From NCBI GenBank assembly GCA_002305045.1, contig DBPX01000005.1, forward strand, positions 95,161-159,160: DNA of 64,000 nt, written 5' to 3'. The position numbers and the translations under genes are program-made. Positions 7,963 through 16,515 of the stretch are shown piece after piece. Below the pieces are notes generated by a model. The model was not told where the DNA came from and ran no database searches. It saw only the letters and a program-made list of their open reading frames with translations. Position 1 is the stretch's first letter. Every line of letters starts with the position of its first letter. Origin of the DNA: Ruminococcus sp. UBA1409 (GTDB lineage: Bacteria > Bacillota > Clostridia > Oscillospirales > Ruminococcaceae).

Positions 7963-8568
7963 TTGCCGGATAATGCAATAATGAAAATAGGCTACGGTCT
8001 ATATATTATTACCAGCCGGAGCGGGGACAGGCATAACGCCATGATAGGAAACGCCGTCATGCAGGTGGGTCTTAACCCGGACAGGCTTGCGGTGAGCATA
8101 AGCAAGACCGCTTATTCGCACGATATCATCAGGTCGGACGGCAGGATGAACATCTGTATTCTTAGCGAGAGCGCTCCCTTCGAGGTTTTTGAGCGCTTTG
8201 GCTTCTCGAGCGGGAGGGACAGGGATAAGCTTGCAGGCGTGGAGCTTAGCACCTCGGAGAACTCCCTTGCCTACTTCCCGCAGTATTCAAACTCCTTTAT
8301 ATCTCTTGAGGTTGAGGATTATATCGACCTTGGGTCGCACGGGATGTTTATCTGCACCGTCACCGAGGAGAGGGTTATAAGCTCCGAGAGGACGATGACC
8401 TACTCCTATTATCATGAAAATGTAAAGCCTAAGCCTGCCGCCAAGCCGGGACCAAAGGGCTGGGTATGCAGCATCTGCGGCTATGTTTACGAGGGCGAGG
8501 AGCTTCCAGATGACTTTATCTGCCCATGGTGCAATCACGGAAAAGAGGCGTTTGAGCCTTTAAAATAG
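7963..8568 (+). CDS. hrb: Flavin reductase-rubredoxin fusion (high molecular weight rubredoxin)
   Basis: 201 residues. Residues 1-150 are an FMN-binding flavin reductase domain and residues 166-201 a rubredoxin with four iron-binding cysteines (169, 172, 188, 191; CSICGYVYEG and CPWCNHG). In Moorella the same fusion (Hrb) is an NADH:rubredoxin oxidoreductase that feeds FprA, and here it directly follows fprA. A Pro/Lys linker joins the domains. TTG start behind GGAGGG at 7951-7956; the ATG at 7981 is too far from it. Confidence 0.92.
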   Translation: MPDNAIMKIGYGLYIITSRSGDRHNAMIGNAVMQVGLNPDRLAVSISKTAYSHDIIRSDGRMNICILSESAPFEVFERFGFSSGRDRDKLAGVELSTSENSLAYFPQYSNSFISLEVEDYIDLGSHGMFICTVTEERVISSERTMTYSYYHENVKPKPAAKPGPKGWVCSICGYVYEGEELPDDFICPWCNHGKEAFEPLK

Positions 8569-8583
8569 AAAGGAAGTGAAGTA

Positions 8584-10569
8584 ATGGGCATTATAACCAT
8601 TAAGGACGAGGCAATTTTATTTGAGCGCAGGGACGAGACCGTTCTCATTGAGCCTTACGGCGACGATTGCATAAGAGTAAGAGCCTCAAAAAATTCAAGA
8701 CTCTCGGACGAGAGGTGGACTCTTCTGGAGCCGGTAAAAGCGGCGTCCTGCGAGATATCGGGAGACCAAAAAAGAGCCACGATGAAAAACGGCATGGTAA
8801 GCGTTACTGTGTCTACAACCAACGACTGGGGAGGAGAGCTTGTCTTTAAAAGAGAGGACAGGGTGATTCTTTCCACCAAGAACTACGGCGACTATGTAAT
8901 GCGCTACCAGCACACCGAGGGCGACAATTACAGAATTCGCTACGCCTTCAACGCAAACCCCGGCGAGCATATCTACGGGCTTGGTCAGGAGCAGGAGGAC
9001 GCCTTTGACCGCAAGGGAACAACAACCGAGCTGCAGCACTACAATACAAAGTCGGTAATACCCGTTTATTACTCCTCCTTAGGCTATGGCTTCATATGGA
9101 ACAATCCCTCTCCGGGACGGTGCGAGACCACCCTCAATCATACCATGTGGGTGGCTGACAGCGCATATCAGGCGGACTATCTTGTCTTTGCCGGAAGGAC
9201 TCCCAGGGATACCATGAAAATATATTCAAGGCTCACAGGCTTTGCTCCGATGATGCCGAGCTGGGCTGCCGGCTTCTGGCAGTGCAAATGCCGCTACGAG
9301 TCCCAGGACATACTCCTGAATGTCGCAAGGGAGTACAAAAAAAGAGGCATCCCGATAGACGCCATCGTCATTGATTTCTTCCACTGGACAGAGCAGGGCG
9401 ACCTCAAATTCGACCCCAAATACTGGCCCGACCCCAAGTCGATGGTGGAGGAGCTCAGTCAAATGGGAATCGAGACTGTGGTTTCCGTCTGGCCGACAAT
9501 AAGCCCCAGGAGCGAGAACTGGCGGATAATGAACGAGCGCAATATGCTGGTAAGGACCGAAAACGGTCAGTATCCCACCTTCGATTTCTTCGGGCTGATA
9601 ACCTATATCGACCCAACCAATCCCGAGACTGCGAGCTTCTACTGGGATAAGGTCAGGAACAACTACTACAGCTACGGTATAAAGAACTTCTGGCTGGACG
9701 AGGCTGAGCCTGAGGTCCATCCACAGCAGTTTGCAAATCTGAAATTCTATGCCGGAAACGGCGCACAGACCGCACTGCTCTATCCTTATTACTATAATAA
9801 GATATTCTACGACGGACTCCGCTCCGAGGGCGAGACCGATATAATCTCTCTGACAAGAGCCGCCTACATCGGCAGCCAGAGGGTCGGCGCCTGCGTCTGG
9901 AACGGCGACATTATGTCAAGCTTCCACGCTCTAAAGCAGTCTATAACCAGCGGTCTTTCGATGGCTATGTGCGGAATCCCGTGGTGGAACAGCGACATAG
10001 GCGGCTTTATGTTCGGAGACACCGAGTCTGAAAGCTTTAGGGAGCTGATAGTCCGCTGGTTCCAGTTCGGTCTTTTCTGCCCGATAATGAGGCTTCACGG
10101 CACCAGGCTGAATCAGTCCTATTATGTTGACGAGGCTCCCGATGTCATGGTTAAGGGCGGAGGCTACAACGAGATATGGCATTTCGGCGAGGAGAACTAC
10201 AGGACCATCGAGAAGCTCATTAACACCAGAATCAAGATGAGGGACTACACCCTGAGCCTTGCAAGGGACGCTCACGAAAACGGCGCTCCCATGATGAGAC
10301 CGATGTTCTTCGAGTTCCCCGACGACCCCAAGTGCTACGAGCTTTGGGACCAGTATATGTACGGACCTGATATCCTGTTTGCTCCGATATACAACGAGCA
10401 TCAGACCGACAGGGAGGTTTATCTCCCCGCAGGAGAGTGGGTCAGCGTGCTGGACGGCAGGATCTATCAGGGAGGAGCTTCAATTAGCGTCCATGCCGAG
10501 ATAGACCAATACATTGCCTTTGTCAGAAAGGGTCAGGATGTCCTGAAGGTATTTTTTGACAACAACTAG
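8584..10569 (+). CDS. GH31 alpha-glycosidase, alpha-xylosidase-like
   Basis: 661 residues. An N-terminal beta-sandwich (GLGQEQEDAFDRKG) precedes the (beta/alpha)8 barrel from about residue 225. The nucleophile is Asp372 in FWLDEAEPE and the acid/base is Asp442 in WNGDIMSSF. Conserved WWNSDIGGF and GADILFAP-like segments follow. The short form with FWLDEAEPE resembles alpha-xylosidases such as YicI, but alpha-glucosidase activity cannot be excluded. No signal peptide, so it is cytoplasmic. AGGAAGTGA precedes the ATG. An AraC regulator lies convergently downstream. Confidence 0.9.
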   Translation: MGIITIKDEAILFERRDETVLIEPYGDDCIRVRASKNSRLSDERWTLLEPVKAASCEISGDQKRATMKNGMVSVTVSTTNDWGGELVFKREDRVILSTKNYGDYVMRYQHTEGDNYRIRYAFNANPGEHIYGLGQEQEDAFDRKGTTTELQHYNTKSVIPVYYSSLGYGFIWNNPSPGRCETTLNHTMWVADSAYQADYLVFAGRTPRDTMKIYSRLTGFAPMMPSWAAGFWQCKCRYESQDILLNVAREYKKRGIPIDAIVIDFFHWTEQGDLKFDPKYWPDPKSMVEELSQMGIETVVSVWPTISPRSENWRIMNERNMLVRTENGQYPTFDFFGLITYIDPTNPETASFYWDKVRNNYYSYGIKNFWLDEAEPEVHPQQFANLKFYAGNGAQTALLYPYYYNKIFYDGLRSEGETDIISLTRAAYIGSQRVGACVWNGDIMSSFHALKQSITSGLSMAMCGIPWWNSDIGGFMFGDTESESFRELIVRWFQFGLFCPIMRLHGTRLNQSYYVDEAPDVMVKGGGYNEIWHFGEENYRTIEKLINTRIKMRDYTLSLARDAHENGAPMMRPMFFEFPDDPKCYELWDQYMYGPDILFAPIYNEHQTDREVYLPAGEWVSVLDGRIYQGGASISVHAEIDQYIAFVRKGQDVLKVFFDNN

Positions 10570-10584
10570 CTGGATATCCGGCAG

Positions 10585-10630
10585 ATAAAAAAGGGGCGCT
10601 GTCCCGTCCGCATGGGCTGGCAGCTCCCTT
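10585..10630 (-). terminator. Terminator between GH31 and araC-type genes
   Basis: Imperfect hairpin pairing AAGGGG...GTCCC (10591-10605) with GGGCTGGCAG...CCCTT (10613-10630). On the - strand it is followed by TTTTTT, so it should end the AraC-type transcript. It may also slow the convergent GH31 transcript. Confidence 0.6.
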
Positions 10631-10644
10631 GTAAAATATTATAT

Positions 10645-11430
10645 TCAGCCCTCCGAGCCTTCCTTTTTGGCGTCTAGGTGCAGCTTTCTGAACGCAAGGG
10701 GAGACATCCCTGTCACCGCCTTGAACTGCCGGCAAAAATGCTCGACATTCTGATAGCCGCATATCCCCGCAATTTTAAGCGAGGTAAAGTCGGTGTTTAT
10801 CAGATGGGTCTTGGCGAGGTCTATCCTCTTGTCGACGACATCCTGCATACAGGAAACGCCGAACTGCTTTTTGTATATATTCTGAAGATACCCTGCGCTG
10901 ACATGGAGGCGGTTTGCCATCGAGGAGACCGTCCAGGGATAATAGGGATGAAGCTGTATCTCGTACCTTAAATCAATGAGAGCTCTTTGCTGCTCTGTCA
11001 TGGTATTGTCGCTTAAGGATTCCTTTATCTTTAGGAACATCATCCTCATTATCATCGAGATGGACTGCTGAGAATATGTAAATTTAAAGTAATTCTCCAT
11101 CGACAGAAGCTCAAACAGCCACGCCATCGAGGAGGGCGAGCGAAGCAGTATCGGCGTCTCGAGAGGGATGTTTTCGTCGTATACAAAGCTCTCGTCGGTG
11201 TAGAAGCGGACATAGTCATTGATGTATTCTCCCTCGTGAGCCTGATAGAAGGCAAACGCCTTTGGAGGATAGAGGACGGCGCAGTTTGGCGGAGTGACCA
11301 TATCTCCTGTGGAAAGATGGAAAAGCGCCGGGGTTTTCACAAACAGCAGGAGCCAGAAATCGTTTCTCAGACCGTATACAAAGTCGCTCGGATGGATCGC
11401 ATTCAGCTGCATAAACTCAATATCTACCAT
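10645..11430 (-). CDS. AraC-family transcriptional regulator
   Basis: 261 residues. The N-terminal half is a cupin-like sensing domain (STGDMVTPPNCAVLYPP). Residues about 160-255 hold two helix-turn-helix motifs of the AraC type (MANRLHVSAGYLQNIYKKQF and IAGICGYQNVEHFCRQFK). GGGAGG precedes the ATG. It probably binds a sugar and controls nearby carbohydrate genes; the GH31 gene is the closest candidate, though this is inference. Confidence 0.9.
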   Translation of the reverse strand: MVDIEFMQLNAIHPSDFVYGLRNDFWLLLFVKTPALFHLSTGDMVTPPNCAVLYPPKAFAFYQAHEGEYINDYVRFYTDESFVYDENIPLETPILLRSPSSMAWLFELLSMENYFKFTYSQQSISMIMRMMFLKIKESLSDNTMTEQQRALIDLRYEIQLHPYYPWTVSSMANRLHVSAGYLQNIYKKQFGVSCMQDVVDKRIDLAKTHLINTDFTSLKIAGICGYQNVEHFCRQFKAVTGMSPLAFRKLHLDAKKEGSEG

Positions 11431-11544
11431 ATTATGACCTCCCTTTCAGTAAAGACTGACGCTCATGTAGCAAGGGATTGACAGATTGTAATAAAAACAG
11501 GGATAAATGCTCAGCCTGCTGATTACGATTAATCAATCACATAC

Positions 11545-11573
11545 AGTATAACCCTTTTGAACGGGGTTGTCAA
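11545..11573 (-). promoter_or_regulatory. Promoter of the AraC-type regulator
   Basis: On the - strand TTGACA (11573-11568), 17 bases, TATACT (11550-11545). The spacer contains an AACCC...GGGTT inverted repeat that may be a binding site for the regulator itself. Confidence 0.75.
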
Positions 11574-11642
11574 TGGTAATGCGAGGTTTTTTGACCGGGA
11601 TGTCGGCAAGAGAATTTTTTTCGGATTTTTTGCGATATAAGG

Positions 11643-11671
11643 TTGCATTATTTCCCAAAATGTGATAATCT
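11643..11671 (+). promoter_or_regulatory. Probable promoter of the cohesin-like gene
   Basis: TTGCAT (11643-11648), 17 bases, TAATCT (11666-11671), about 95 bases before the start codon. Confidence 0.45.
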
Positions 11672-11766
11672 TATATTTGTGGGAGCGTATAACCTTAGGG
11701 CGAAGGGAGGGCTCCTGCTAATAGCTTGTGCAGACGCTGATTAGTTCTGTACAGAAGGAGACTTTA

Positions 11767-12816
11767 ATGAACAGCTTGAAGAAATTTGCAGCAATGCTGA
11801 CCGCCCTTGTGCTCACGGCGACGATGCTTTTGTGCATGAGCGTAGGAATGTCTGCTGCGGGGTATATCGGACTTAAAAAGGTGAACGAGGTTTCAAAGGG
11901 CAGTACCTTCTCCCTAGAGCTCAGCCTGACCGACAATCCCGGAATTTCCTTTATCGTAATAAGAATCGGGTATGACAGCTCGCTTTTGTCCTATCGGTCG
12001 GTATCGCAGGGAAGTATCTTCCAGTCGTTTGGCTGCGCTGAGACGGATAGCTATCTGGAGCTGGTAATGTCCTCCGCTTCGGACAGCTTTTCGGACGGAA
12101 GGCTTGCGACCGTACACTTTTTGGCTCTTGAGGAGCTTGAGGGCGAGTCCTTAGTAACAGTATCGGTATACGACGCCAGAACGGCAAACGGAGGTATAGT
12201 CACCGTAGACGGCGCTACCGTCTCACTGTCGGACGGCTCTATGGGCTGGTCGGTTGTAGACAGCTCCGAGCTAGGAGTTGACGAGGGCGACCACGAGGTA
12301 GTTTTAGACGAGAACGCATCGACAGGGACGCCGGAGTCTTTAGAGGATGAAGCCTCCGAGACTACGACACGGCGCCCCTCCACAACGGTCACCACCACCC
12401 AGGAGACCACCCGTTCGACCACCACGGAGGCTACAACTACTACAAGAGCCACGACCACCACGGCAGCTACCACAACATCCGCAACGACTACTACCGAGGC
12501 GACTACCGCCCCTCCCGCCACCACGCCGGAGCTCGAGACTACCCTGCCACCGTCGGATACTATCGTATCGGAGAATGCTATTGAGGAGTCCGGGCTTCCA
12601 GGGGAGGACAGCGCCGCTGTCTTAGACAGCTTGGATGCGGAAAATGCTCAGAATCAGCCTCAGAGTGACAATCAGCAGGGGGATAATCTGGACGGCGTAG
12701 ACGCCTTGGCGGACTCTGCCCAGGCGTCCAGTCCGATAGTGTTTATACTCATTCTTGCGGCAGCCGGAGTGATAGTATTTGTTGTAATTTCATACATGCT
12801 AAGAAACAGGAGATGA
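11767..12816 (+). CDS. Membrane-anchored single-cohesin-like surface protein
   Basis: 349 residues. Signal peptide 1-31, then a cohesin-like beta-sandwich at about 33-154 (KGSTFSLELSLTD, IRIGYDSSLLSYRSVSQGSI, DGRLATVHFLAL). A Thr-rich linker covers about 199-255, an acidic Gln/Asn-rich stretch about 265-318, and a C-terminal membrane helix 323-343 ends in RNRR. Cohesins bind dockerins and hold enzymes on the cell surface; a linker plus anchor fits that role. No dockerin is encoded in the window, so its partner is unknown. ATG 11767 follows AGAAGGAG; the upstream ATG 11728 lacks a site. Confidence 0.78.
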   Translation: MNSLKKFAAMLTALVLTATMLLCMSVGMSAAGYIGLKKVNEVSKGSTFSLELSLTDNPGISFIVIRIGYDSSLLSYRSVSQGSIFQSFGCAETDSYLELVMSSASDSFSDGRLATVHFLALEELEGESLVTVSVYDARTANGGIVTVDGATVSLSDGSMGWSVVDSSELGVDEGDHEVVLDENASTGTPESLEDEASETTTRRPSTTVTTTQETTRSTTTEATTTTRATTTTAATTTSATTTTEATTAPPATTPELETTLPPSDTIVSENAIEESGLPGEDSAAVLDSLDAENAQNQPQSDNQQGDNLDGVDALADSAQASSPIVFILILAAAGVIVFVVISYMLRNRR

Positions 12817-12929
12817 CCTTGGGCTTACATCAACGCTCCCATAAAGGTCAATATAATTGCACCGAGCCGCCGCTAAAGTCGTTTTAAGCTATAGGAGCGC
12901 TCGGAGTGAAAGGCACAGGAGGAATTAAT

Positions 12930-13772
12930 ATGTCAAAGATACTAAACAAAAAGGTGATACTTACAGCAGTCGTTGTACTCGTGCTGGCGATAGTCGGCTT
13001 TTCCAGCCTCACTATAGTCGAGGCGGGACATACCGGAGTAGTCGTCACCCTGGGAAGGGTAGAGGAGAGAGTTTTGCAGGAGGGACTTCACCTAAAGCTC
13101 CCCTTTATACAGGAGGTCGTCAAGATTGACAACCGCATAACAAAGCGGGAAATCTCGACCGAGGCGTTCTCAAAGGACCTTCAGACCGTCGAGACCACCC
13201 TGGCGATAAACTACCGTGTTGACACCAGCATGTCCTACAGCATCTATAAGAATATCGGAAGAAACTATGAGACGGTTTTGATAGACCCCGCCGTCAACGA
13301 GGTCCTAAAGGCGACGACAGCGCTTTATACTGCGGAGGAGAGCGTCACCAACAGAACACTTGTCTCCGAGGGGCTTATAAAGGGTCTTAACGACAAGCTC
13401 AACGAAACCGGGCTTTATATCACCGATGTAAACATCATCAACTTTGACTTCTCGGAGGCATATGTCACCGCCATCGAGGAGAAGCAGGTCGCACAGCAGC
13501 AGCTTTTGAAGGCTGAGACTGAAAAGCAGACTAAAATCACCAACGCAGAGGCTGACGCCGAGGCTACAAAGATTCGTGCCGAGGCTGAGGCGGAGGCAAA
13601 CAGGATTCTCGCCCAGTCGATTACAGACGCTCTGGTGGAGTACAACAAGATAGAAAAGTGGAACGGCGAGCTTCCCATCGTATCGGGAGGGGCAAGCTCC
13701 TTTGTGGACCTGACGGGCATTTTGGAGAGCGAGAAAAGCCAAGGCTTATCGGGGGAGGCATTTTCTGAATGA
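12930..13772 (+). CDS. Prohibitin/SPFH (band 7) membrane protein
   Basis: 280 residues. An N-terminal membrane helix (about 7-25) is followed by an SPFH domain from residue 30 (VEAGHTGVVVTLGRVEERVLQEGLH begins it). A long Ala/Glu coiled coil at about 175-235 (QVAQQQLLKAETEKQTKI) ends the fold. Prohibitin-type proteins form large rings at the membrane and may control proteases or lipid domains; the role here is unknown. ATG 12930 follows AGGAGG. The next gene starts inside its stop codon (ATGA). Confidence 0.88.
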   Translation: MSKILNKKVILTAVVVLVLAIVGFSSLTIVEAGHTGVVVTLGRVEERVLQEGLHLKLPFIQEVVKIDNRITKREISTEAFSKDLQTVETTLAINYRVDTSMSYSIYKNIGRNYETVLIDPAVNEVLKATTALYTAEESVTNRTLVSEGLIKGLNDKLNETGLYITDVNIINFDFSEAYVTAIEEKQVAQQQLLKAETEKQTKITNAEADAEATKIRAEAEAEANRILAQSITDALVEYNKIEKWNGELPIVSGGASSFVDLTGILESEKSQGLSGEAFSE

Positions 13773-14530
13773 GAGCTTTAACAGAGCTGCGCCTTAAAAG
13801 AGCAACCGCCCTGCTATTGACCCTGGCAATCGTCTTTAGCTTCACCGGCTGTCAGCTCGCCGAGCTTTTTTCCGCCTACTGGCTCTATTCAAGGGCTGCA
13901 AAAAAGCTTGAAAGGGCGGGCGGCTACGAGGCTGACTGCAGCATGAGCATGAGCTTTGACATCCTTGGTGAGAGCATCGAGGCGGCTAACATCGAAATGA
14001 AGCTGATGCTTAATGACGGCAACTCCAAGACAGTAACCTACTTCAAAGACGAGACGGTTACAAGCACCGTGCTTGACGGATTTGTATATGTCGATTACGC
14101 AGGCGAAAAAATCAGATACACCGTTACAGACAGCGACTCTGACAGTGCGGACATATACTCCGGCATGGCTATAGCTCCCAAGCTTGAAAAGGAGGTCTTT
14201 GAGGAGGTCGAGGCTGTAAAGCTTGAAAACGGCGACCGCTCGATAACCGTCAACCTGAACGAGGAAAACGCCATGGAGCTTCTTGGAAGCTTTATGGAGG
14301 GCGTGGACAGCGTAAGCCTTAAGGACATAGCCTTCACCGTAGTCCTTACGCCAAAGGGGGAGATAAGGACCACCTCGGTCGACTGCAATGCGGTGATGGA
14401 GCTGCTCGGAATGGAGATAACCGGCAGAGTGTCGGCGGAGTACAGCTTTATAAACTTCGGAGAGGCTCCCGAAATCACCCTTGACAGCCCCGCAGAGGAG
14501 TATATAGACGGCGGCGAGTATCAGGGCTAG
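13769..14530 (+). CDS. Exported lipoprotein, unknown
   Basis: 253 residues. Lipoprotein signal with lipobox FTG-Cys28. The mature part has many alternating beta strands (YEADCSMSMSFDI, IEMKLMLND, KTVTYFKDETV, RTTSVDCNAVME), which recalls LolA/LppX-like half-barrels, but no family is certain. It shares an ATGA overlap with the prohibitin-like gene, so the two are translationally coupled and may act together at the membrane. Confidence 0.7.
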   Translation: MRALTELRLKRATALLLTLAIVFSFTGCQLAELFSAYWLYSRAAKKLERAGGYEADCSMSMSFDILGESIEAANIEMKLMLNDGNSKTVTYFKDETVTSTVLDGFVYVDYAGEKIRYTVTDSDSDSADIYSGMAIAPKLEKEVFEEVEAVKLENGDRSITVNLNEENAMELLGSFMEGVDSVSLKDIAFTVVLTPKGEIRTTSVDCNAVMELLGMEITGRVSAEYSFINFGEAPEITLDSPAEEYIDGGEYQG

Positions 14531-14547
14531 TCGCTTCGATACTATGG

Positions 14548-14576
14548 TTGACTTTTTAGCCTGCGGGGTATACAAT
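14548..14576 (+). promoter_or_regulatory. Promoter of the small membrane protein
   Basis: TTGACT (14548-14553), 17 bases, TACAAT (14571-14576); the start codon is 45 bases downstream. Confidence 0.65.
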
Positions 14577-14620
14577 AATCCTAAGGTCTAAAAAGAATTT
14601 GACCGTTTGGAGGTATTGTC

Positions 14621-14863
14621 ATGGATATTTTAAAGAAGCTTTGGCCTATTCCGTTTAAGATTACTGAGAAGGATGTCACCTCGTTTGTGGTCCAGCTTGT
14701 CATCTTTATTCTTGTCTGCGCCGTCGCCGGCGTGCTGATAGGGATTTTGTCTCTTGTTCCCATCGTCGGGATTCTGGTGGGGATAGTCGGCAGCCTTGTC
14801 GAGCTTTACGGACTTATAGGAATCATACTCTGTATTCTGGTATTTTTGGGAGTTATAAAATAG
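14621..14863 (+). CDS. Small two-helix membrane protein, unknown
   Basis: 80 residues. A short N-terminal segment (MDILKKLWPIPFKITEKD) precedes two hydrophobic stretches at about 23-45 and 50-78 with Gly/Leu/Ile-rich sequence. TTGGAGG lies 8 bases before the ATG, a promoter lies upstream and a strong terminator downstream, so it is an independent transcription unit and likely real. No function recognised. Confidence 0.7.
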   Translation: MDILKKLWPIPFKITEKDVTSFVVQLVIFILVCAVAGVLIGILSLVPIVGILVGIVGSLVELYGLIGIILCILVFLGVIK

Positions 14864-14941
14864 CTCCGAGAGGGACTCCGACAGGCTGTGAAGGATTCTT
14901 ACAGTCAAGCTGACCTACACTGGTAAACGAGCAGGATTAAG

Positions 14942-14981
14942 AAAAAGAGGGGGGATTAAACGAGGATTCCCCCTCTTTTTA
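14942..14981 (+). terminator. Intrinsic terminator after the small membrane gene
   Basis: AAAAAGAGGGGG-type arm (from 14942) pairs with CCCCCTCTTTTT (to 14980), with the T-tract forming the end of the arm. Confidence 0.85.
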
Positions 14982-15021
14982 ATGACTATTATAGACCAGT
15001 CTCCCGATTTTATATTTTTGC

Positions 15022-15050
15022 TTGACATTTTAAGCTTAATGTGCTATCAT
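15022..15050 (+). promoter_or_regulatory. Promoter of tRNA-Ser
   Basis: TTGACA (15022-15027), 17 bases, TATCAT (15045-15050), 25 bases before the mature 5' end of the tRNA. Confidence 0.85.
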
Positions 15051-15074
15051 AGCGTTTGGAATCACCACACATAC

Positions 15075-15162
15075 GGAGAGGTATCGAAGCGGTCATAACG
15101 AGGCGGTCTTGAAAACCGTTTGGTCAAAAGCCACAAGGGTTCGAATCCCTTCCTCTCCGCCA
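15075..15162 (+). tRNA. tRNA-Ser (anticodon UGA)
   Basis: 88 bases including an encoded CCA. The acceptor arm GGAGAGG pairs with CCTCTCC, followed by discriminator G. The anticodon loop CTTGAAA gives UGA, which reads UCA and other UCN codons. A long class II variable arm and a standard T-arm (GGGTTCGAATCCC) are present. Own promoter and terminator. Confidence 0.97.
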
Positions 15163-15163
15163 A

Positions 15164-15215
15164 AAGCACCGCAATTTTGATACAAAGCGTATCAAGGTTG
15201 CGGTGCTTAATTTTT
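15164..15215 (+). terminator. Terminator of tRNA-Ser
   Basis: 20-bp nearly perfect stem (AAGCACCGCAA... with ...TTGCGGTGCTT), loop AAAGC, then AATTTTT. Confidence 0.9.
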
Positions 15216-15426
15216 GCCTATTTTACGGACTTTTTCATCTTTTTTATACATTCGACCAAAGATAAATCCCTGCGATGACAGCTTCCAAGGTAGGGATTTT
15301 TTACTTTAGTTAGCGATTACGATTAAAGTAATCGTTAAAAGATATGGAACGGATAGGATTGATGAATAACATACAGGCTTGTGCAAGAGAGATTGTAAAT
15401 CACGAAATAGATTTTATATAACACTA

Positions 15427-15475
15427 AATAACAGGGCTAAGATACTTTTTCGAGTATCTTAGCCCTGTTATTTTT
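15427..15475 (+). terminator. Long perfect hairpin terminator
   Basis: 20-bp perfect stem (15427-15446 with 15453-15472), loop TTTTCG, then a short T-tract. It isolates the DUF2975 unit from upstream transcription; what transcript it originally served is unclear. Confidence 0.7.
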
Positions 15476-15542
15476 CGCAAGTATGCCCTGTCCTGTTAGA
15501 ATGATTAGTATATATTTATTAACGATAAACATTAAAAAATAG

Positions 15543-15571
15543 TTGACAAACATATCTTTGAAGTGTATACT
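15543..15571 (+). promoter_or_regulatory. Promoter of the DUF2975/XRE operon
   Basis: TTGACA (15543-15548), 17 bases, TATACT (15566-15571). Because the -10 box lies at 15566, translation cannot begin at the upstream ATG 15563. Confidence 0.85.
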
Positions 15572-15601
15572 AAAGCTATACCAACAGAGGAGGTAATATT
15601 T

Positions 15602-16192
15602 ATGGATAAAATCATCAAGACATCCAAAACTATTCGAGCAATTCTCAAAGTTCTTTTTTGGGTGGTCGCCGTAGTAAGTGTAGTTATTTTGGCAGCTAAC
15701 CTTGTTGCATTATTTATGAAAGGCGGTACAGCATTGGATGGTGGTTTTTCTATCACACTTGGGAACTATTCACTGCTTTTAAGTCAGGAGTATTCTTCGC
15801 AACAGCTTACACCGTTGTATTTTATGACATTTGCAAATGTTGCACTATTTGGAACATTGTCCTGTTACATCATTAGGGTACTTCTGAATGTATTTGAACC
15901 AATGTCTCAGGGGAAGCCTTTTAGCACAACTATAAGTGTTGCTTTGAAAAAGCTGGCGTATGCGATTCTAATTATGGGCATTATAAGCCTTGTTCTTCAG
16001 ATTGCCACGAACTTGATATTCTACAATGTATTTGATATTCCGTCTCTATTCAACGCAGACAGGGTAGAGTCTTGTTCTATATCAATTGTGAGTGACGGGA
16101 GCTTTATTATTTGGTTCTTTATTCTTCGTTTGGTCGGTCACATCTTTAAATATGGGGAAACATTGCAACAATTATCGGATGAAACATTGTAA
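15602..16192 (+). CDS. DUF2975 membrane protein
   Basis: 196 residues, four membrane helices: about 14-36, 72-94, 110-138 (AYAILIMGIISLVLQIATN) and 160-180. The short PF-x-TT-I motif after the second helix and the FKYGETLQQLSDETL-like C-terminus are typical of DUF2975. The family is usually encoded beside a small XRE regulator, as here, and its biochemical role is unknown. GAGGAGG precedes ATG 15602. Confidence 0.85.
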   Translation: MDKIIKTSKTIRAILKVLFWVVAVVSVVILAANLVALFMKGGTALDGGFSITLGNYSLLLSQEYSSQQLTPLYFMTFANVALFGTLSCYIIRVLLNVFEPMSQGKPFSTTISVALKKLAYAILIMGIISLVLQIATNLIFYNVFDIPSLFNADRVESCSISIVSDGSFIIWFFILRLVGHIFKYGETLQQLSDETL

Positions 16193-16212
16193 ATTCAAAC
16201 AGGAGGGAGATT

Positions 16213-16434
16213 ATGCCAATTATTTTAAGATTGGATAGGGTTATGGCTGATAGAAAAATATCTCTCAACACATTGTCTGAGAAAGTTGGAATAGCCAATG
16301 TTAATTTATCAAAAATTAAAACAGGCAAAGTGAGTGCCATTCGTTTTTCAACATTAGAGGCAATTTGTGAAGCATTAGATTGTCAACCGGGTGACATTTT
16401 AGAATATCAACCGCCTATAACTGATGACAAATAA
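16213..16434 (+). CDS. Small XRE/Cro-CI regulator (YozG-like)
   Basis: 73 residues, nearly all one helix-turn-helix (ISLNTLSEKVGIANVNLSKI, then LEAICEALDCQPGDILEY). This short form accompanies DUF2975 genes in many Firmicutes and probably represses the shared promoter. AGGAGG precedes the ATG. Confidence 0.88.
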   Translation: MPIILRLDRVMADRKISLNTLSEKVGIANVNLSKIKTGKVSAIRFSTLEAICEALDCQPGDILEYQPPITDDK

Positions 16435-16515
16435 GTATCAATACAACTGGCATGTCATACGGTGGCCACTTGAGTTGCCGGCTGGTCTACAATAATTTGT
16501 CAAATGCACCCCATA

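Larger units (their letters stand above)
11431..11766. other. Divergent intergenic region, araC-type and cohesin-like genes
   Basis: Holds the - strand promoter of the AraC-type gene, a weaker + strand promoter for the cohesin-like gene, and an AACCC/GGGTT inverted repeat (11550-11568) inside the former spacer that could be an operator. Nothing coding seen. Confidence 0.5.
15216..15601. other. AT-rich gap with two hairpins and an inverted repeat
   Basis: AAATCCCT / AGGGATTT (about 15262-15300) ends in TTTTTT and looks like a second terminator. CGATTAC / GTAATCG (15314-15334) is an inverted repeat with a 7-base centre. A short frame at 15361-15420 encodes at most 18 residues and cannot be supported. 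The stretch is richer in A+T than the surrounding chromosome and leads into the DUF2975 promoter. Confidence 0.45.

Noticed and set aside
12051..12524. - strand Val-rich frame opposite the cohesin-like gene
   Set aside because: It is the antisense of the Thr-rich linker; its valine richness is a by-product of ACC/ACT codons.
15563..15601. Earlier start of the DUF2975 gene at 15563
   Set aside because: The -10 box lies at 15566-15571, so this ATG is upstream of the transcript.
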